64,000 nt of DNA from Spirometra erinaceieuropaei. Its lineage: Eukaryota > Platyhelminthes > Cestoda > Diphyllobothriidea > Diphyllobothriidae. Shown here piece after piece: positions 35,801 to 47,086 of the stretch (its first letter is position 1; every line of letters begins with the position of its first letter). The DNA lies in contig CACRXP010000190.1 in the NCBI GenBank assembly GCA_902702965.1, positions 520,847-584,846 on the forward strand, written 5' to 3'. A model generated the notes under the pieces. That model was not told where the DNA came from. It searched no databases and saw only the letters and a list, made by a program, of their open reading frames with translations. The position numbers were made by a program, and so were the translations under genes.

Positions 35801-37990
35801 AGGAACCAATCGCTATCTTCTCGACCTGTTGGCCGATAAAGAAATAAATAAATTGGGTTGTGATCTCTTGAAAAGTGTCTGTTAGACTTATTGTTTGTTA
35901 TAGCTTTCGAGCTTGTGTTTGCCTTACAGAGCCAATATTTCCCTCGAGAATGCCTCATAATATGCAGGACTAACTTGTGACGCATATTGACGGAACTCAG
36001 TGCGAGTGCAATCGAACCAGAAGGCGGATGGTATTTTCCCAAATATTTTCTGTTCCCAACTTCGATAGACCATTCAAGCATATTTTGGTGCCATTGTGAC
36101 TTAGCACAGAAATTTTGTGGCAAAAGTCAAAGTGTTCACTTGTCTTCTTCCACTGTCTAAAGTCCTATTAACTCTACTGTGTTTGGGACTCAGCAGCCTC
36201 CCTGCCTGTGCTGGACTGTTTTGGCATCCATCATTAGATGCTGTTGTGTAGGAAACCTTGTTGAATTCCCATCGCACAGATTGGATCAACTCAAGGTCAA
36301 CAGTTCAACACCAGAATATTTGCTCAATTCCCCAAAATGGCACCAAGCTCCTAAACAGTCCTCTTTGGTTGTTTCTTGTTTGCCTATACAAACTGGATAA
36401 TCTAAATAAAAACCATGCCCTTCATGCGCGCTTTATTTCCAACTAAGCAAATTGAGCCCCATATGCGCTACGGACGAAAATATTTCGAGTCTACATATTC
36501 TGACAAAGGGTGAAAATGTTTGCATGCATGATTGATGCTAAGTCGGCTGCAGCTGATTAGAGAAAGCCAAATAGCCCGTGCCGCCGAAATCATCTTCCTT
36601 CCCTTCTGCATATTCGTGCGTGGATGGACATGGAAAGCGTGCAGCCCACCGTTTCCTATGCAGGTGACAGGGGGTAACAGCTTCTGCCAGCCGTTTCGAT
36701 TTCCCGTGACCAGCTTCTCCGAGACTTTTGTGCGGGAGACAGATTGGCGTTCGGTGTATAGTTCCTCGTGGCCTATGCATATCCGGACAAGGAGGGACAA
36801 TGAGTTTGTCCCATGTTGTGTCTTGTTCAAGGTGCATTTATCCAGTTTTTCACTTGCAATAGATGTGCTATTTCATTAAATGTTAACGGCAATTCTTAAC
36901 TACATTTTTGATTAGAAACGATTACTTAAATGGGGCGTTAAAACTAATAATCGTGCAGCTCAACCACAAAATATTCCAGTCACGTGAGGATGCCAGAATC
37001 TGAACGAACTTTTTTCCGACCGCTAGCAAAACGTCACTCTGCAAAAGGTGACTACATATAAAGTATGAATTTTTCCCAATGACTTTAAATGCTCATATAT
37101 ATCCATATATATGTTATAGAATGCGTGCGAAATACAATATTGAGTTTTTTAAGGCCATAAACATCCAAGCATAAAGCATCATATTCGTTCACCTATTTGT
37201 GCTGCTCGTAACGTATGTAGCATTCTTTAAATCCACTGCAAAATTTAACGAACTGTACGCGACATCTTTTTATCAACATATATCAATTTGTGACTTACCT
37301 TACGAGAAAGTAAAATGGCTTGCAGTTTGCGAACCCTGAGTACCAGAACAACGGCGGGTCTGATTCGAAATTATTCGGTGATTGGGAAGGTTTTGGAAAC
37401 CGAAAGACTTGCCTTCTCCAGGTAAAAATTTTGCAAAAAGGTGGAATTTACCAAATAACTAATCGCAAGAATGTTGGTTTGCATATTTCGGCTCTAAAAT
37501 TCAAGAATGCATAAGGGAATCGAAAAGCAATGGAAACAATTCAGATTACATAAATAATTATTATTAGGGTGTATTACTTGCAAGCGGTTAGAACGAAGCT
37601 CGTTTGGATGCCGGTATTCTGTCGTGACTGAAGTGTCTTTGGATTAAGCTGCACAATAATTAATATCACTGTCCCACTTAGCTAATGTTTTCAAATCAAA
37701 CTATCTTTAACAAACGCGTATCTTTGGACTAAGTTCTTTTGCACCGTTTTGAAGCTTTCGTAAACGCTTAAGCTGAAATCTACCACCTTAAGCGGAATAG
37801 GCGCATAAGGCTCGCGCTCTGCAAAAGATGTCTCTCGAATAAAACGTTTTTAATCTCGCGAATAACGTGGAATAAAATCCAAGTTCTTTTCGACAGTGGG
37901 TCCATGTCGACTTACATAAAAGCAGCATAAAACAAATGTCAGCACGCTATTTTACCAGTTGTTTTCAGCTAGAGTTTAGACTTAACTTTG
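29840..37990 (+). repeat. Tandem segmental duplication, copy 2
   Basis: The counterpart of 20930-29160, with the same landmark order: CCAGCGGCGTGCTTTGGCGA (29.95 kb), AATGATTACCTACATGAGAT (31.29 kb), GATTACGCTTTTAGCGTG (32.80 kb), TGGGTTGCCATGACAATTTC (34.04 kb), GGCCTGGACTAGTCAGAGC (35.16 kb), foldback at 36.86 kb. Homology may start earlier, near 29.7 kb. The stretch 31.33-32.77 kb is unlike copy 1 and contains a (TG)n run near 31.66 kb. No gene was recognised. Confidence 0.8.
36857..37705. mobile_element. Old foldback element within duplication copy 2, right end lost
   Basis: The left end CAATAGATGTGCTATTTCAT matches the partner at 28044, and so do the interior and right arm (GATGCCGGTATTCTGTCGTG near 37.61 kb). 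The terminal CATTTCATGAG-type end is missing after about 37705. Confidence 0.6.
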
Positions 37991-38084
37991 GTTTCTAGTC
38001 TCAATGGGCGTCTAACCGCTACTCATATCTCTGCGTTTCTGTCAGATTTATATAACTTGTCCACACCTAATTTTGAAAACCTGA

Positions 38085-38590
38085 TCGAAAACCGGCAGGG
38101 CAACGGGCTCGTGGCCCGGTGGGTAGAGGCGTGAACTTCTAAACCAACAGATCGCGAGTTCGAGGCTCGGGTGTTCCACACTTCGGGCTTGGGTTTGGCT
38201 GGCTGACGACGGTTAATAAGCCAGAAATGGCCATTCCAGTCTCCCTTGTCTTTGTCAGTGATACCATTCTGCCTCTATATCATGCGCCGCTGTGCGGCTG
38301 CTGGTTGGGCTCGAGAGAGAGCCCTAAAGGCACAACGGAACGAGTGAGTTCCGTAAGAACGATCGGTGAGCGCCCCCTACCATTGTATATTCCCGATCGA
38401 AAACCGACAGGGCAACGGGCTCGAGGCCCGGTGGGTAGAGGCGTGAACTTCTAAACCAACAGGTCGCGAGATCGAAGCTCGGGTGTTCCACACTTCGGGC
38501 TTGGGTATGGCTGGCTGACGACGGCTAATAAGCCAGAAATGGCCATTCCAGTCTCCATTGTCTTTGTCGGTAATACCATTCCGAACTCGG
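38085..38590 (+). mobile_element. Head-to-tail pair of tRNA-derived SINEs
   Basis: Two closely related units. Unit 1 runs from the leader GATCGAAAACCGGCAGGGC (38087) through the head (GTGGCCCGGTGGGTAGAGGC, CGCGAGTTCGAGGCTCGG) and body to GATCGGTGAGCGCCCCCTAC (about 38382). Unit 2 starts with the same leader at about 38395 and stops near 38585 within the body. The two heads are almost identical, so the pair is young or gene-converted. Confidence 0.85.
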
Positions 38591-38785
38591 AGGTGTCGGT
38601 CGGATCCGAATCTAAAACGGCGAGTGCAAGATTTGTTTAAGGTTAACGCGCCACCAACCGAGCTACGATGTCCTCGCCTGGATTTTTGCGTTCAATTACA
38701 TTTGAGTCAGAGTTATTGATCTTTTTGAGCCACAAACTGACAACACGCAACTGATGTCTTACCAAACGAATTTCTTTTGCATCTT

Positions 38786-39675
38786 CAGTGAGTGACCGAT
38801 CTCATGAAATGTTATCCAAAATTCTGAAATGCGTCTCCGATTAGAAAGGATTACTTCAGTGGGGTTCTACTAGATATTCTCTTGCGGCATAGTCCAATAA
38901 TATTTCGGACTCGGCAGGATGTCTGTTTTTGAATGCACTACTTTTCAATTTCCTGTAGAAACCGTACTTGGTAAAAGATGACTAGTTATGTTGCATGCAT
39001 TTTTCATATTGATTTTCGGCAGTCTTATAAATTCAAATATATTTCATAGAAAACATGAATAAAATATGCTTTGATAGAGAATTACGTCGTCTTCATATTT
39101 CGTGTTCGAAGAAGGAGTATAATTAGGTTTTAAAAAAGTTTCTAATTATTAGATTTTTTAAGACCGTGCAATATTCATTCATACAGGATCGTACATCTTC
39201 GTTTACTATTGCTCCTCATGAAATGTACAACATTGTCCGCATCCATTGCAAAGTTTTATAGGCTCCATATGCTATCTTTTTAGAGGCATAAGAGAATATA
39301 TGATTTTCCTTTCGCGGAACGCATGCATTTTGCAGACTGAAATTACTAAGCGCTAATGCAACGGCTAATCCGACTCCAAATTATTCGGGTATTAGAAAAC
39401 TTTTTCGAACCTAATTATACTCCTGCGAGCATAAAGTATGAAGACGACGTAGTTTTCTATCAAACGAGTGAAAGAAAACATATTTTATTCAAACTTTTTA
39501 TAAAATATGTTTGGATTAATAAAACCATCGACAAGCAGACATCCCGCTAAATCTAAAATATCATAGGCCTGTGCATAGAGATTATATGTATTAGAACCCC
39601 GCCTAAGTGATCCTTCCTAATCGGAAACGCATGTCAGAATTTTGGCTAACGTTTCATGAAATCGGTCACTCACTG
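38786..39675. mobile_element. Foldback element, CAGTGAGTG subfamily
   Basis: The left end CAGTGAGTGACCGATCTCAT and the right end ATGAAATCGGTCACTCACTG are exact inverted matches apart from small changes, with TA after the right end. The interior arms pair: GAATTACGTCGTCTTCATAT near 39.08 kb with TATGAAGACGACGTAGTTTT near 39.43 kb. Part of the right arm is deleted. It is non-coding. Confidence 0.8.
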
Positions 39676-39815
39676 TACGATCATTTCCAATTCTCACTTC
39701 CGCTGCGGATTCGTCCACATTAAAAGGTTACCTTGCATTCATGAATCAGTTTCTTTGGGGATTTCTAAATCTTGCCAATAGATATCACATATAAAAGTTC
39801 ATTTTGCCTAACCTA

Positions 39816-40790
39816 CAGTAGATGTGCTAACTCATGAAATGTCAACCAAAATTTCGAAATGCTTTCTCGTTTCGAAAAGATAAATCAAGTAGCGTTGTAA
39901 AACTAATCACGATGCAGCATACATCTATAATGATCCAGCTACATCAGGGTAGCGGCTTTCGAAAAAACTTATTTTCGGCTGCATGCGAGATCAATACTCT
40001 GCAAAAAATGACTACTTAAGTAGTATGCAAATTTTTCATTGATTTTCGATGCCCTTGAAAATTCAATTATATTTCATGGAAAACATGCATAAAAATATTC
40101 ATTCTTCTACTTATTCGGTAGAAAATTACGTCTTCTTCCAATTTCACGCTCAAAAGAAGAGTATAATCCGGTTTTAAAAAGTTTCTAATTGTGAGATTTT
40201 TTAATACCGTTAAATGGCCGTTCATGAAACGGCATGCATCTGCATTTACGAATGTGGCTTGTAAAGTTAGCAATATTGCTCAAATCCACTGCTTAATTTT
40301 ATGAACCTCATATGGCCTCCTGTTAACACCGTAGAGAAATGCATGCAATATTGTTAACTTTACAAGCCACATGACGTTTCATGAACGGCCATTTAAAGGT
40401 ATTAAAAAATCTCACAATTAGAAACTTTTTAAAACCGGATTATACTCTTCTTTTGAGTATGAAATTGGAAGAAGACGTGATTTTCTACCGAATAAGTAGA
40501 AGAATGAATATATTTATGCATGTTTTTCACGAAATATAATTGACTTTTCAAGGGCATCGAAAATCAATGAGAAAATTGCATACTACTTAAGTAGTCTTTT
40601 TTGCAAAGTATAGATCTTGCATGCAGCCAAAAATAAGTTTTTTCGCAAGATGGCACCCTGCAGTAACTGGATCATTATTGATTTTTTGCTCCATCATGAT
40701 TAGCTTTACAACACCACTTAATTTATCTTTTCGAACCAAGAAAGCGTTTCGAAATTTTGGTTGACATTTCATGAGTTAGCACATCTACTG
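39816..40790. mobile_element. Foldback element with long near-perfect arms
   Basis: TA (39814-39815) and TA (40791-40792) flank a 975-bp unit. The left end CAGTAGATGTGCTAACTCAT and the right end ATGAGTTAGCACATCTACTG are perfect inverse copies. Arms pair almost throughout to a centre near 40.30 kb; for example AGTTTCTAATTGTGAGATTT at about 40180 pairs with its inverse at about 40405. Each arm is about 450-480 bp. No transposase is present. It is probably the youngest foldback in the window because its arms differ least. Confidence 0.85.
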
Positions 40791-40792
40791 TA

Positions 40793-43700
40793 AGTTACAA
40801 GGGTTGTGAGAACGCCTAGAGTGTTCAAATCGTAGCTGACTGGAGAGACTCTTGTAAAGGGACGATAGGGCATGCCAAAACTAGCTTTAATAACCTACTA
40901 GGCTGGAAGATTTCGGTTCGGGTTTATGCATCAAGGAGATGTAGGCGCAGCAAGGAAACTGACAGAGGTTTTGCATCCAGGTCATAACTCTGCTTGCAAG
41001 ACGCCTTTGATGTCCTACCGACTGAAAAGCTTTGATATTGAAGCGCGCTTTTGATTTTCACCTCCCTTACACCCTTCTAATATGCAACGTTTTCGTGCCA
41101 CAATGTGTGCTTTTTGAGGAATTCTAACGTTCGGTATCACAAAACATTCTTTTGCTCTGTCTGTGCTGGGGCAGTAGGGATCTTACTGACAGCGTCCAAC
41201 TCGAAGTTTTTTGCAGTAAAAAGCACCAAAAAAACGTGTGGGCAATTGCGCTAGTGAGAAACGATCTCGAACAGTTTCAAAATAGGACTTAGGGCTCTAG
41301 CGTCTGCGAGTGTATCCATCCCTGAAAAATTCAAATGTCTTAAACACGCACAGAAATAAGATGTGGTTTTGCAGCCCGTTCAATCTGCACATGGTAAAAT
41401 TGCTCCGATATACTTTAGGCTCTTCGACATATATTTTGCACTTTGGTCCTAAGTAATGCTGACTTGAGAGAAGATGATCTATTTGGAAACGCCTGGTGGC
41501 ATAGTTTCTCATCAAGACCCAATTCAAAAGGCGAGTGTTAGTTGAAATTTTGAGGGCATAAACTCATAGGAGATCAACGTGAGCTGCCGTGTTTCTTAAA
41601 AGACGCTCCCACGTTTTAACTGTTGTTTAGGTAGCATTGGAAAATCGAAGGACCAACTCTACTGCAGAACGGAATTTTACAAGGCAACGCATAATAACAA
41701 TTTCTATTGAGTTTTACGCATAAACCTACATACAACCAGTTGCCTTCTTAACAATGTCTTACGGCAGCCCTGAATGGTTTTATTGCTTCGTTCTGTTACG
41801 GGATTCAAATCCCGACGAGTTTTCTACAACTGGGCTTGTTAAAAATATTTCATGTTTGTAGTATGGTATTTTGGTAACATGTGTTGCACGTATATCGTAG
41901 TGTAAGTAATTACATGGTACGAAAACCGTGCATTTTTTGAAAAGGTAGGGCGACTGGCAGCACATGCCGGCACATCCTGAAGAAACCAAAGGACAAAAGT
42001 GCTCCTAAGCTACAGCGTGGCTAGTTAAATAAAGAAACAATTTCGCATTCCGGGGTTATTTGCAAAAACGAGAACACGCTTTCATCTCGCCTTTCATCAA
42101 TTCGCATTTGCTGCTGAAGTGCGTCGTTTTTCAAAATTTGCGACTACTCTGAATTGAGCTGCTGGAATAAAAGACAAAAAAGCCGACCGTGCCCTCGAAT
42201 GATTCGAATCGGCACCGAAGATAAATATAACAAAATATAAGGCAACGGTATAGAGAAGGATTCCACTTAACTGTCAGTAGACTGTGGATCGTGTCATGTG
42301 TGATTTTTGGCAGTGTGTTTTATGGGTGATGCCGCACGCTTTACAGTAAGCTGATAAAATGGAAGAAAACACAGAAATTGCCTGGATTTATGTCGAAAGT
42401 CTTATCCTACGCTATTGTACGAGAACGAGAGTGAGAGTAGTAGTTAAACAATAAACGAAAAACAAATTTCACGTAATAACGGACTTTCAGTTAAGGTGTG
42501 AGGTCGTGGAAGTAATCGTTGTCAGCAGTGGAATGTCTGCAAGAGCCTGCAAATGTATGCCAAGATAAAACCCCATATGACACGATCCACAGTCTACTGA
42601 CAGCCAATTGGGGTCCTCCTCTATATTGTTGCGAAGTATAATTAACGTTTTTATATGTTTTCAATATGCGTACTGTTTTATTCAATATCGTGTTGAAATA
42701 CTCCTTTATGTTTTCTAATTATACATTGTTGTTCGCATATAACAAATACGTTAGATGAGCTTTCATTTTCGTTGCAGATATTACCTACACAAAACTAAGA
42801 GGGACAATGTGGTTTTAATTTTAGCATTTCACGTTCAAATCAATTTCTATGGACACTGAGGAGACAAACGTTCTCCTTGTGTGCGACGCTGGCCTAAAGT
42901 GTTATTCTGATGCATGTGATTTCTCTTAATTTGACATGTTTACTTTTACAGAGCAATTAGCCTCTTTTGAAAAAGAATACCTAGTATAAATATTTGTTTT
43001 CAATCAATGATAAAGTTACCCGCTGGTAATTCGGAAGAAAAAGGCCTTTATTGAGCAAATACAAAGTCTAATAATTGGTCTAATAATTCGAAGGCGAAAT
43101 CTACTATCTCACACGTGGAGGGTAACATCGTCGAGGTAAAAGACATAGAGAGGCATAGGGGCACCATTCTCGAGGTGCTCTAGCTACAAAGGGTAGTCCC
43201 AATTACTTCAGAAAACGTGGCGGCCAGCAAAGCCTGATAAACCTCAGGCATGTTGGGACCAAAAAATTTATTTCAATAAATTATTATAAATTCGGCAGTG
43301 GACGTGCTGCTTATGTCAGATAACTGGTTGTTAAGTAAAAGTCCAAACTAAAATATTTTTACTCGTAAATGTGGATGGGTTTAAGTTGCGACTACTCTGA
43401 AACGAGATGCTGCTTAAATTCATAGAAAATCAACATGAGTTGCCTTCCTTCTTCAAAGACGTGCCCTCCCCCCCCCCCTTCTAACTGTTGTTTAGACAGC
43501 ATTGGAAAATCGAAAAGTCAACTCTACTGCAGGGGAAATTGTTCTTGCTAGTCTACACGCTCAGTAACTTCCCCCTGAATATATCCCCTGGAATGTCCAA
43601 ATTCTCTGGACAATCCCTGCCGTCCCCTTCCAGAAATGCCTTTTCATTACTTCGCTTGCGGTTCACTCCTTTGCCGAAAAACGTCAGATGTGAAATTCGT

Positions 43701-44880
43701 GGATACTCTTGTCAGAATTCTTATGCCCGAGTTGCCAAAACTACGATGGTTGCCAGAAATTATCCTTAAGTCAAATTACTTTTCCATTTTTGGTTGTACA
43801 GATGTCTGTTTAAATCAGAATTCTAGCCCAATACTACCGTTCATACTTTAGCTACTTTAATCTATGTCCGGTTTACACTGGAAGTGCCCTGCGAGCGATT
43901 AACAGTCCGCCATTTTACAATTGCCGAGTTTGCAAATGTTCGCTCCTGAAAAGGGTCCGTCTTAAATTAACGAAAAAGGAACGATGTTATTTGTAAAACC
44001 CAGATCCATTAGTCCTGTCCCCTGCCGTTAACATCTATGGAAAAAAATGATAATATTCAAAAAGGGCGCAGACCTCGGCTGAGGGACGTTTGTAAACCAA
44101 TCTTTTTCAGGACGTTTGATGTCTCTGGAGTCTATTTTCTCGTTATAAAATGTTCCTCATACAGCTTTAAAGACTTCTCGAATTTCTGCATTAATGCTGA
44201 AAATGGCCTGTGGGGATTATTTATACAACCGGAATAGTTCCTATCCTAATTGACAGGATGGTAGGTGTAAAAAAAATTGAAAGACAGAAGGAGCACGTGT
44301 ATCGTAAGGAAATTGTCTTGACGAAGAGCGGTTATAGGGAAGGGAGCCACAACCAAGCCTATATACGCGAACTTGTCTGTAAAAGTCAGAATTGTCTCTA
44401 GAAGAGGACAGCCAGCAAACAGAAAATGAGTCTGGCATGTAACATCTGGCGTCATTTCGGATGCAGCGGTTCTGGATTGAAACCTCTAATTAATAAAAGA
44501 CTTATCGTTTAGTGAGGTAGAACTTGATGCTGTTCAAGGAGTGTGAATCTGTAAAACCACCTATAAAGGGCGTTGAGTGTGGATTGTTAATCTGTCAGGA
44601 AACCCTTTTTCGTAAGATAAAAATCATTTCCAGAACGGGTAACATATGAGGAAACCGGTCAATAACACTGGTGCGCAAGTCCTCATACTGAACCACCATC
44701 AAAGCGTAAAGAAAGGACAGACTTCTTGTGGGGAGCATCGAAAATTTTGAAATTTGAACGAGAACAGACATTACTATTACAATTAAAGCATAATCGCAGC
44801 AAAAGCTGTAAGTTACGAGATCGAGTCATGCACTGGATGCTCCTATATTCTACTGAAAGTCCAAAAAAACTATAAACGAG
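40793..44880. other. AT-rich desert
   Basis: About 4 kb with no recognised gene, RNA or repeat family. Short frames at 41297-41527, 41780-41989, 43488-43851 and 44037-44455 are small and often opposed by frames on the other strand. There is a C-run near 43468-43478. CAGTCTACTGACAG near 42.59 kb is inverse to CTGTCAGTAGACTG near 42.27 kb, a possible remnant of another inverted-repeat element. Confidence 0.45.
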
Positions 44881-44901
44881 CTGGCTGCTTTACGGGAGCT
44901 T

Positions 44902-45545
44902 GTGCAAGCGAACGATGGTGGACAAATCGCGGTTAACAGCGCTAGAGTTTGCAAGACAAAGGCAAAGAGAAAAACTACAAAACAGTCAAAGAACAAAGTT
45001 TGTGGAAAACCTCGGTGCAAGGACGCGGATAGCCATGACGATGGGATAATGGCAACGGAGTCTCCTGTTTCTATGGAAGACAACCGAAGCGAACCATCAA
45101 ATTCTCTCAGCCATTCCGCGTGTTCAGTAGAACCCTCGGTTGGACGTGAGGAAACAAGCTCGTGGCAAGGTGAAATAGGTAAGCACCACAACAGGAGCAT
45201 AAAACCCCAGACGACTCCGCTGGATCTCCTGTGACCTTCAGCTGAAAAGACAGCTGAAAAAAAGAACGAATTAACCCTTTAATCTTCAGCATTGCGTAGT
45301 TGCCCAGGACCTATCGGAGTCGAATTCTCCTATCCCGAAGGAGAGGATTTCCGCTGACCTTGATATGTTTCAACACCTACTGAACAAAATGGTTAATTCG
45401 AATGATAAGGTAACCATTCGCGCAGTCTTCAGGATCGGAAAGAAGGTGAGGAAAGAATCGGAAACTTGTGGCCACGACGTCTTAAAATTGTTTGGACGGG
45501 TGCCAAACACGCGGCCATAGGCTTAGTTCACGGCTACCTTACGTA
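44902..45545 (+). pseudogene. LINE family A ORF1 remnant (RRM-like nucleic-acid-binding protein)
   Basis: The first frame (44902-45234, 110 codons) is basic and Lys-rich at its N-terminus, then Ser/Glu-rich, like the leader of CR1/Jockey ORF1 proteins. After a break, another frame reads SADLDMFQHLLNKMVNSNDK and VTIRAVFRIGKK (about 45353-45450). A third reads RRLKIVWTGAKHAAIGLVHG (about 45483-45540). The FRIGKK and LKIV motifs belong to the RRM-like RNA-binding region of such ORF1 proteins. At least two frame changes make it dead. It stops exactly where the Merlin transposase sequence begins on the other strand. Confidence 0.7.
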
Positions 45546-46380
45546 CTAATGTTTGTTCAGTAGGTGTGCTTGTGGGATTTTTTGCCGCAGCTTCCTCTTG
45601 AATCTGCTCCAGTAGGCCTCTATGGCGTTCGTATGCCGTCCCGTTGTGGGATTCACGAAGCCCCTACTGTGGTTGACAGTGTAGTGCGTATAACCTTCCG
45701 ACGGTAGGCGGGTGTAACCCTTCCACTCATCGGTTACGATAACACTACCAACAGCCACCCACTTCCTTATGACGGGCCTTAGGGCCTCCCAGCTGCAGTT
45801 GTTAACCTGCTCGAATAGGGCTTTCCGCGTGCGTGTATCGTACATACCGACGACCCACAACTGGCGCCGCGGTCGTCCCCTGTTATACTTGCGGCGACTT
45901 ATGAGCGTCTCGTCTATCTGCACTTCCACGCCTGGTCCCCCAATTTGGGTTACTGCGGATAGAAGTGCGTGTGAGCACGCCCCGCGGCAAATGCCGTACC
46001 ATTCCATGGCCGTATTTCTATTGACACCTACACTTACCGCACACCGCTTGGCCCGCACACCTTCGACGAACTTGTAGCATATACGTAGCAGTGTCTGCAG
46101 ACTGAGCTTACTACCAACGAACATTGACCCCGTCCGCAGGCACCGCTTCCGTCTGCACTGTCCACAACGGAAGGCATAACCGTCCGTATGCTGCCGCAAC
46201 ACTTGCATCTGCACAGTACGCCGACATCGGCATGTTAAGGTGGTGGCCAGCAACCTTCACCGCTGCAGGTACTGAACGACACCTGCTGACTGAAGGACAG
46301 CTTGTATTTCATCCTCGGCCGTCGGTATAATCCGCTTAGGACCGCGCCTACGTCCGCCTGCATTCGGTGACGATCTAGAT
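45546..46380 (-). pseudogene. Merlin-type (IS1595/IS1016-related) DDE transposase
   Basis: The longest frame is 235 codons (45546-46253, TTG first codon). A Cys-rich N-terminal zinc-ribbon-like region (C8, C10, C30, C33, C38) precedes the catalytic core. VQIDETLISRRKYNRGR carries D114, VIVTDEWKGY carries D175 and HTNAIEAYWSRFK carries E212, the DDE triad of the ISXO2/Merlin fold with all three acidic residues present. The same frame continues upstream of a single TGA at 46257-46259: GPKRIIPTAEDEIQAVLQSA can be read back to about 46380, so the true N-terminus was longer. The C-terminus stops at LLNKH against LINE ORF1 sequence, probably truncated. No terminal repeats were found beside it. It catalyses cut-and-paste transposition in active relatives; this copy looks recently inactivated. 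Confidence 0.85.
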
Positions 46381-47086
46381 ATAAAACAGTAGGAGTTTAC
46401 GATACTGCTGGTGTCAACTTATACATATCCCTTATGTGTGCCTAGATATATCATGGTACACCTAACAATGAGGTGTAGTTGAATTACTGGTTACTTATAG
46501 ATAGTAGACCATCATGCGGTTTGTGCTAACTATTCGGACATACCGTGACCTTCTCCGCATTTTCTCACACAGCTTATACCCACCGGGCAATATGCTCTGC
46601 GGTTAAATTTAAAATTAAGAGGGTTACGTAGGTCTGCAAACTGCTCCCACCATGGATACTTACAAATCTCATAAAACAGCGAACTTACACACAGCGGCCG
46701 CCCAGTTCGGGAGTTTGCCGACTTGCTGTAGGTTGGTGCGGTGGCGTTGGAGTACGTGCATGTATCCTAAACATTTTTCGCGTTATGCGTATTAAACGGT
46801 GCATGCGGTGGAGATCACCGATATAACAAATAGGGAGGGGGTTAGTAAGGGGCTGGAAAGTGACGCAATTGTCATAAGCAGTTTATTCAATCACTCATAC
46901 CCAACCGCAGTACATCGTTGTCCCTTCGCGTCCCGCTTGCGCATCGTCTGCTTCCCGTCCATCTGCTGCACACCACATCATGGGTGGCGCCAACGATCCC
47001 CTTGGTTAACCGCTTGGCGGTTCAGGTTTACTCGCCCCGGCCGCCAATCACATCACATCCCCGGCCAACCCACCTGTAATTGAGTA
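46381..47086. other. Flank between Merlin remnant and LINE A
   Basis: I expected the other Merlin end here but saw no clear inverted repeat. A 94-codon + frame (46799-47083) is probably displaced Pro-rich LINE ORF1 sequence. Confidence 0.35.

Noticed and set aside
20930..37990. CRISPR-like or short tandem array
   Set aside because: The repeat unit is kilobases long with only two full copies; no short regular direct repeats with spacers were seen anywhere in the window.
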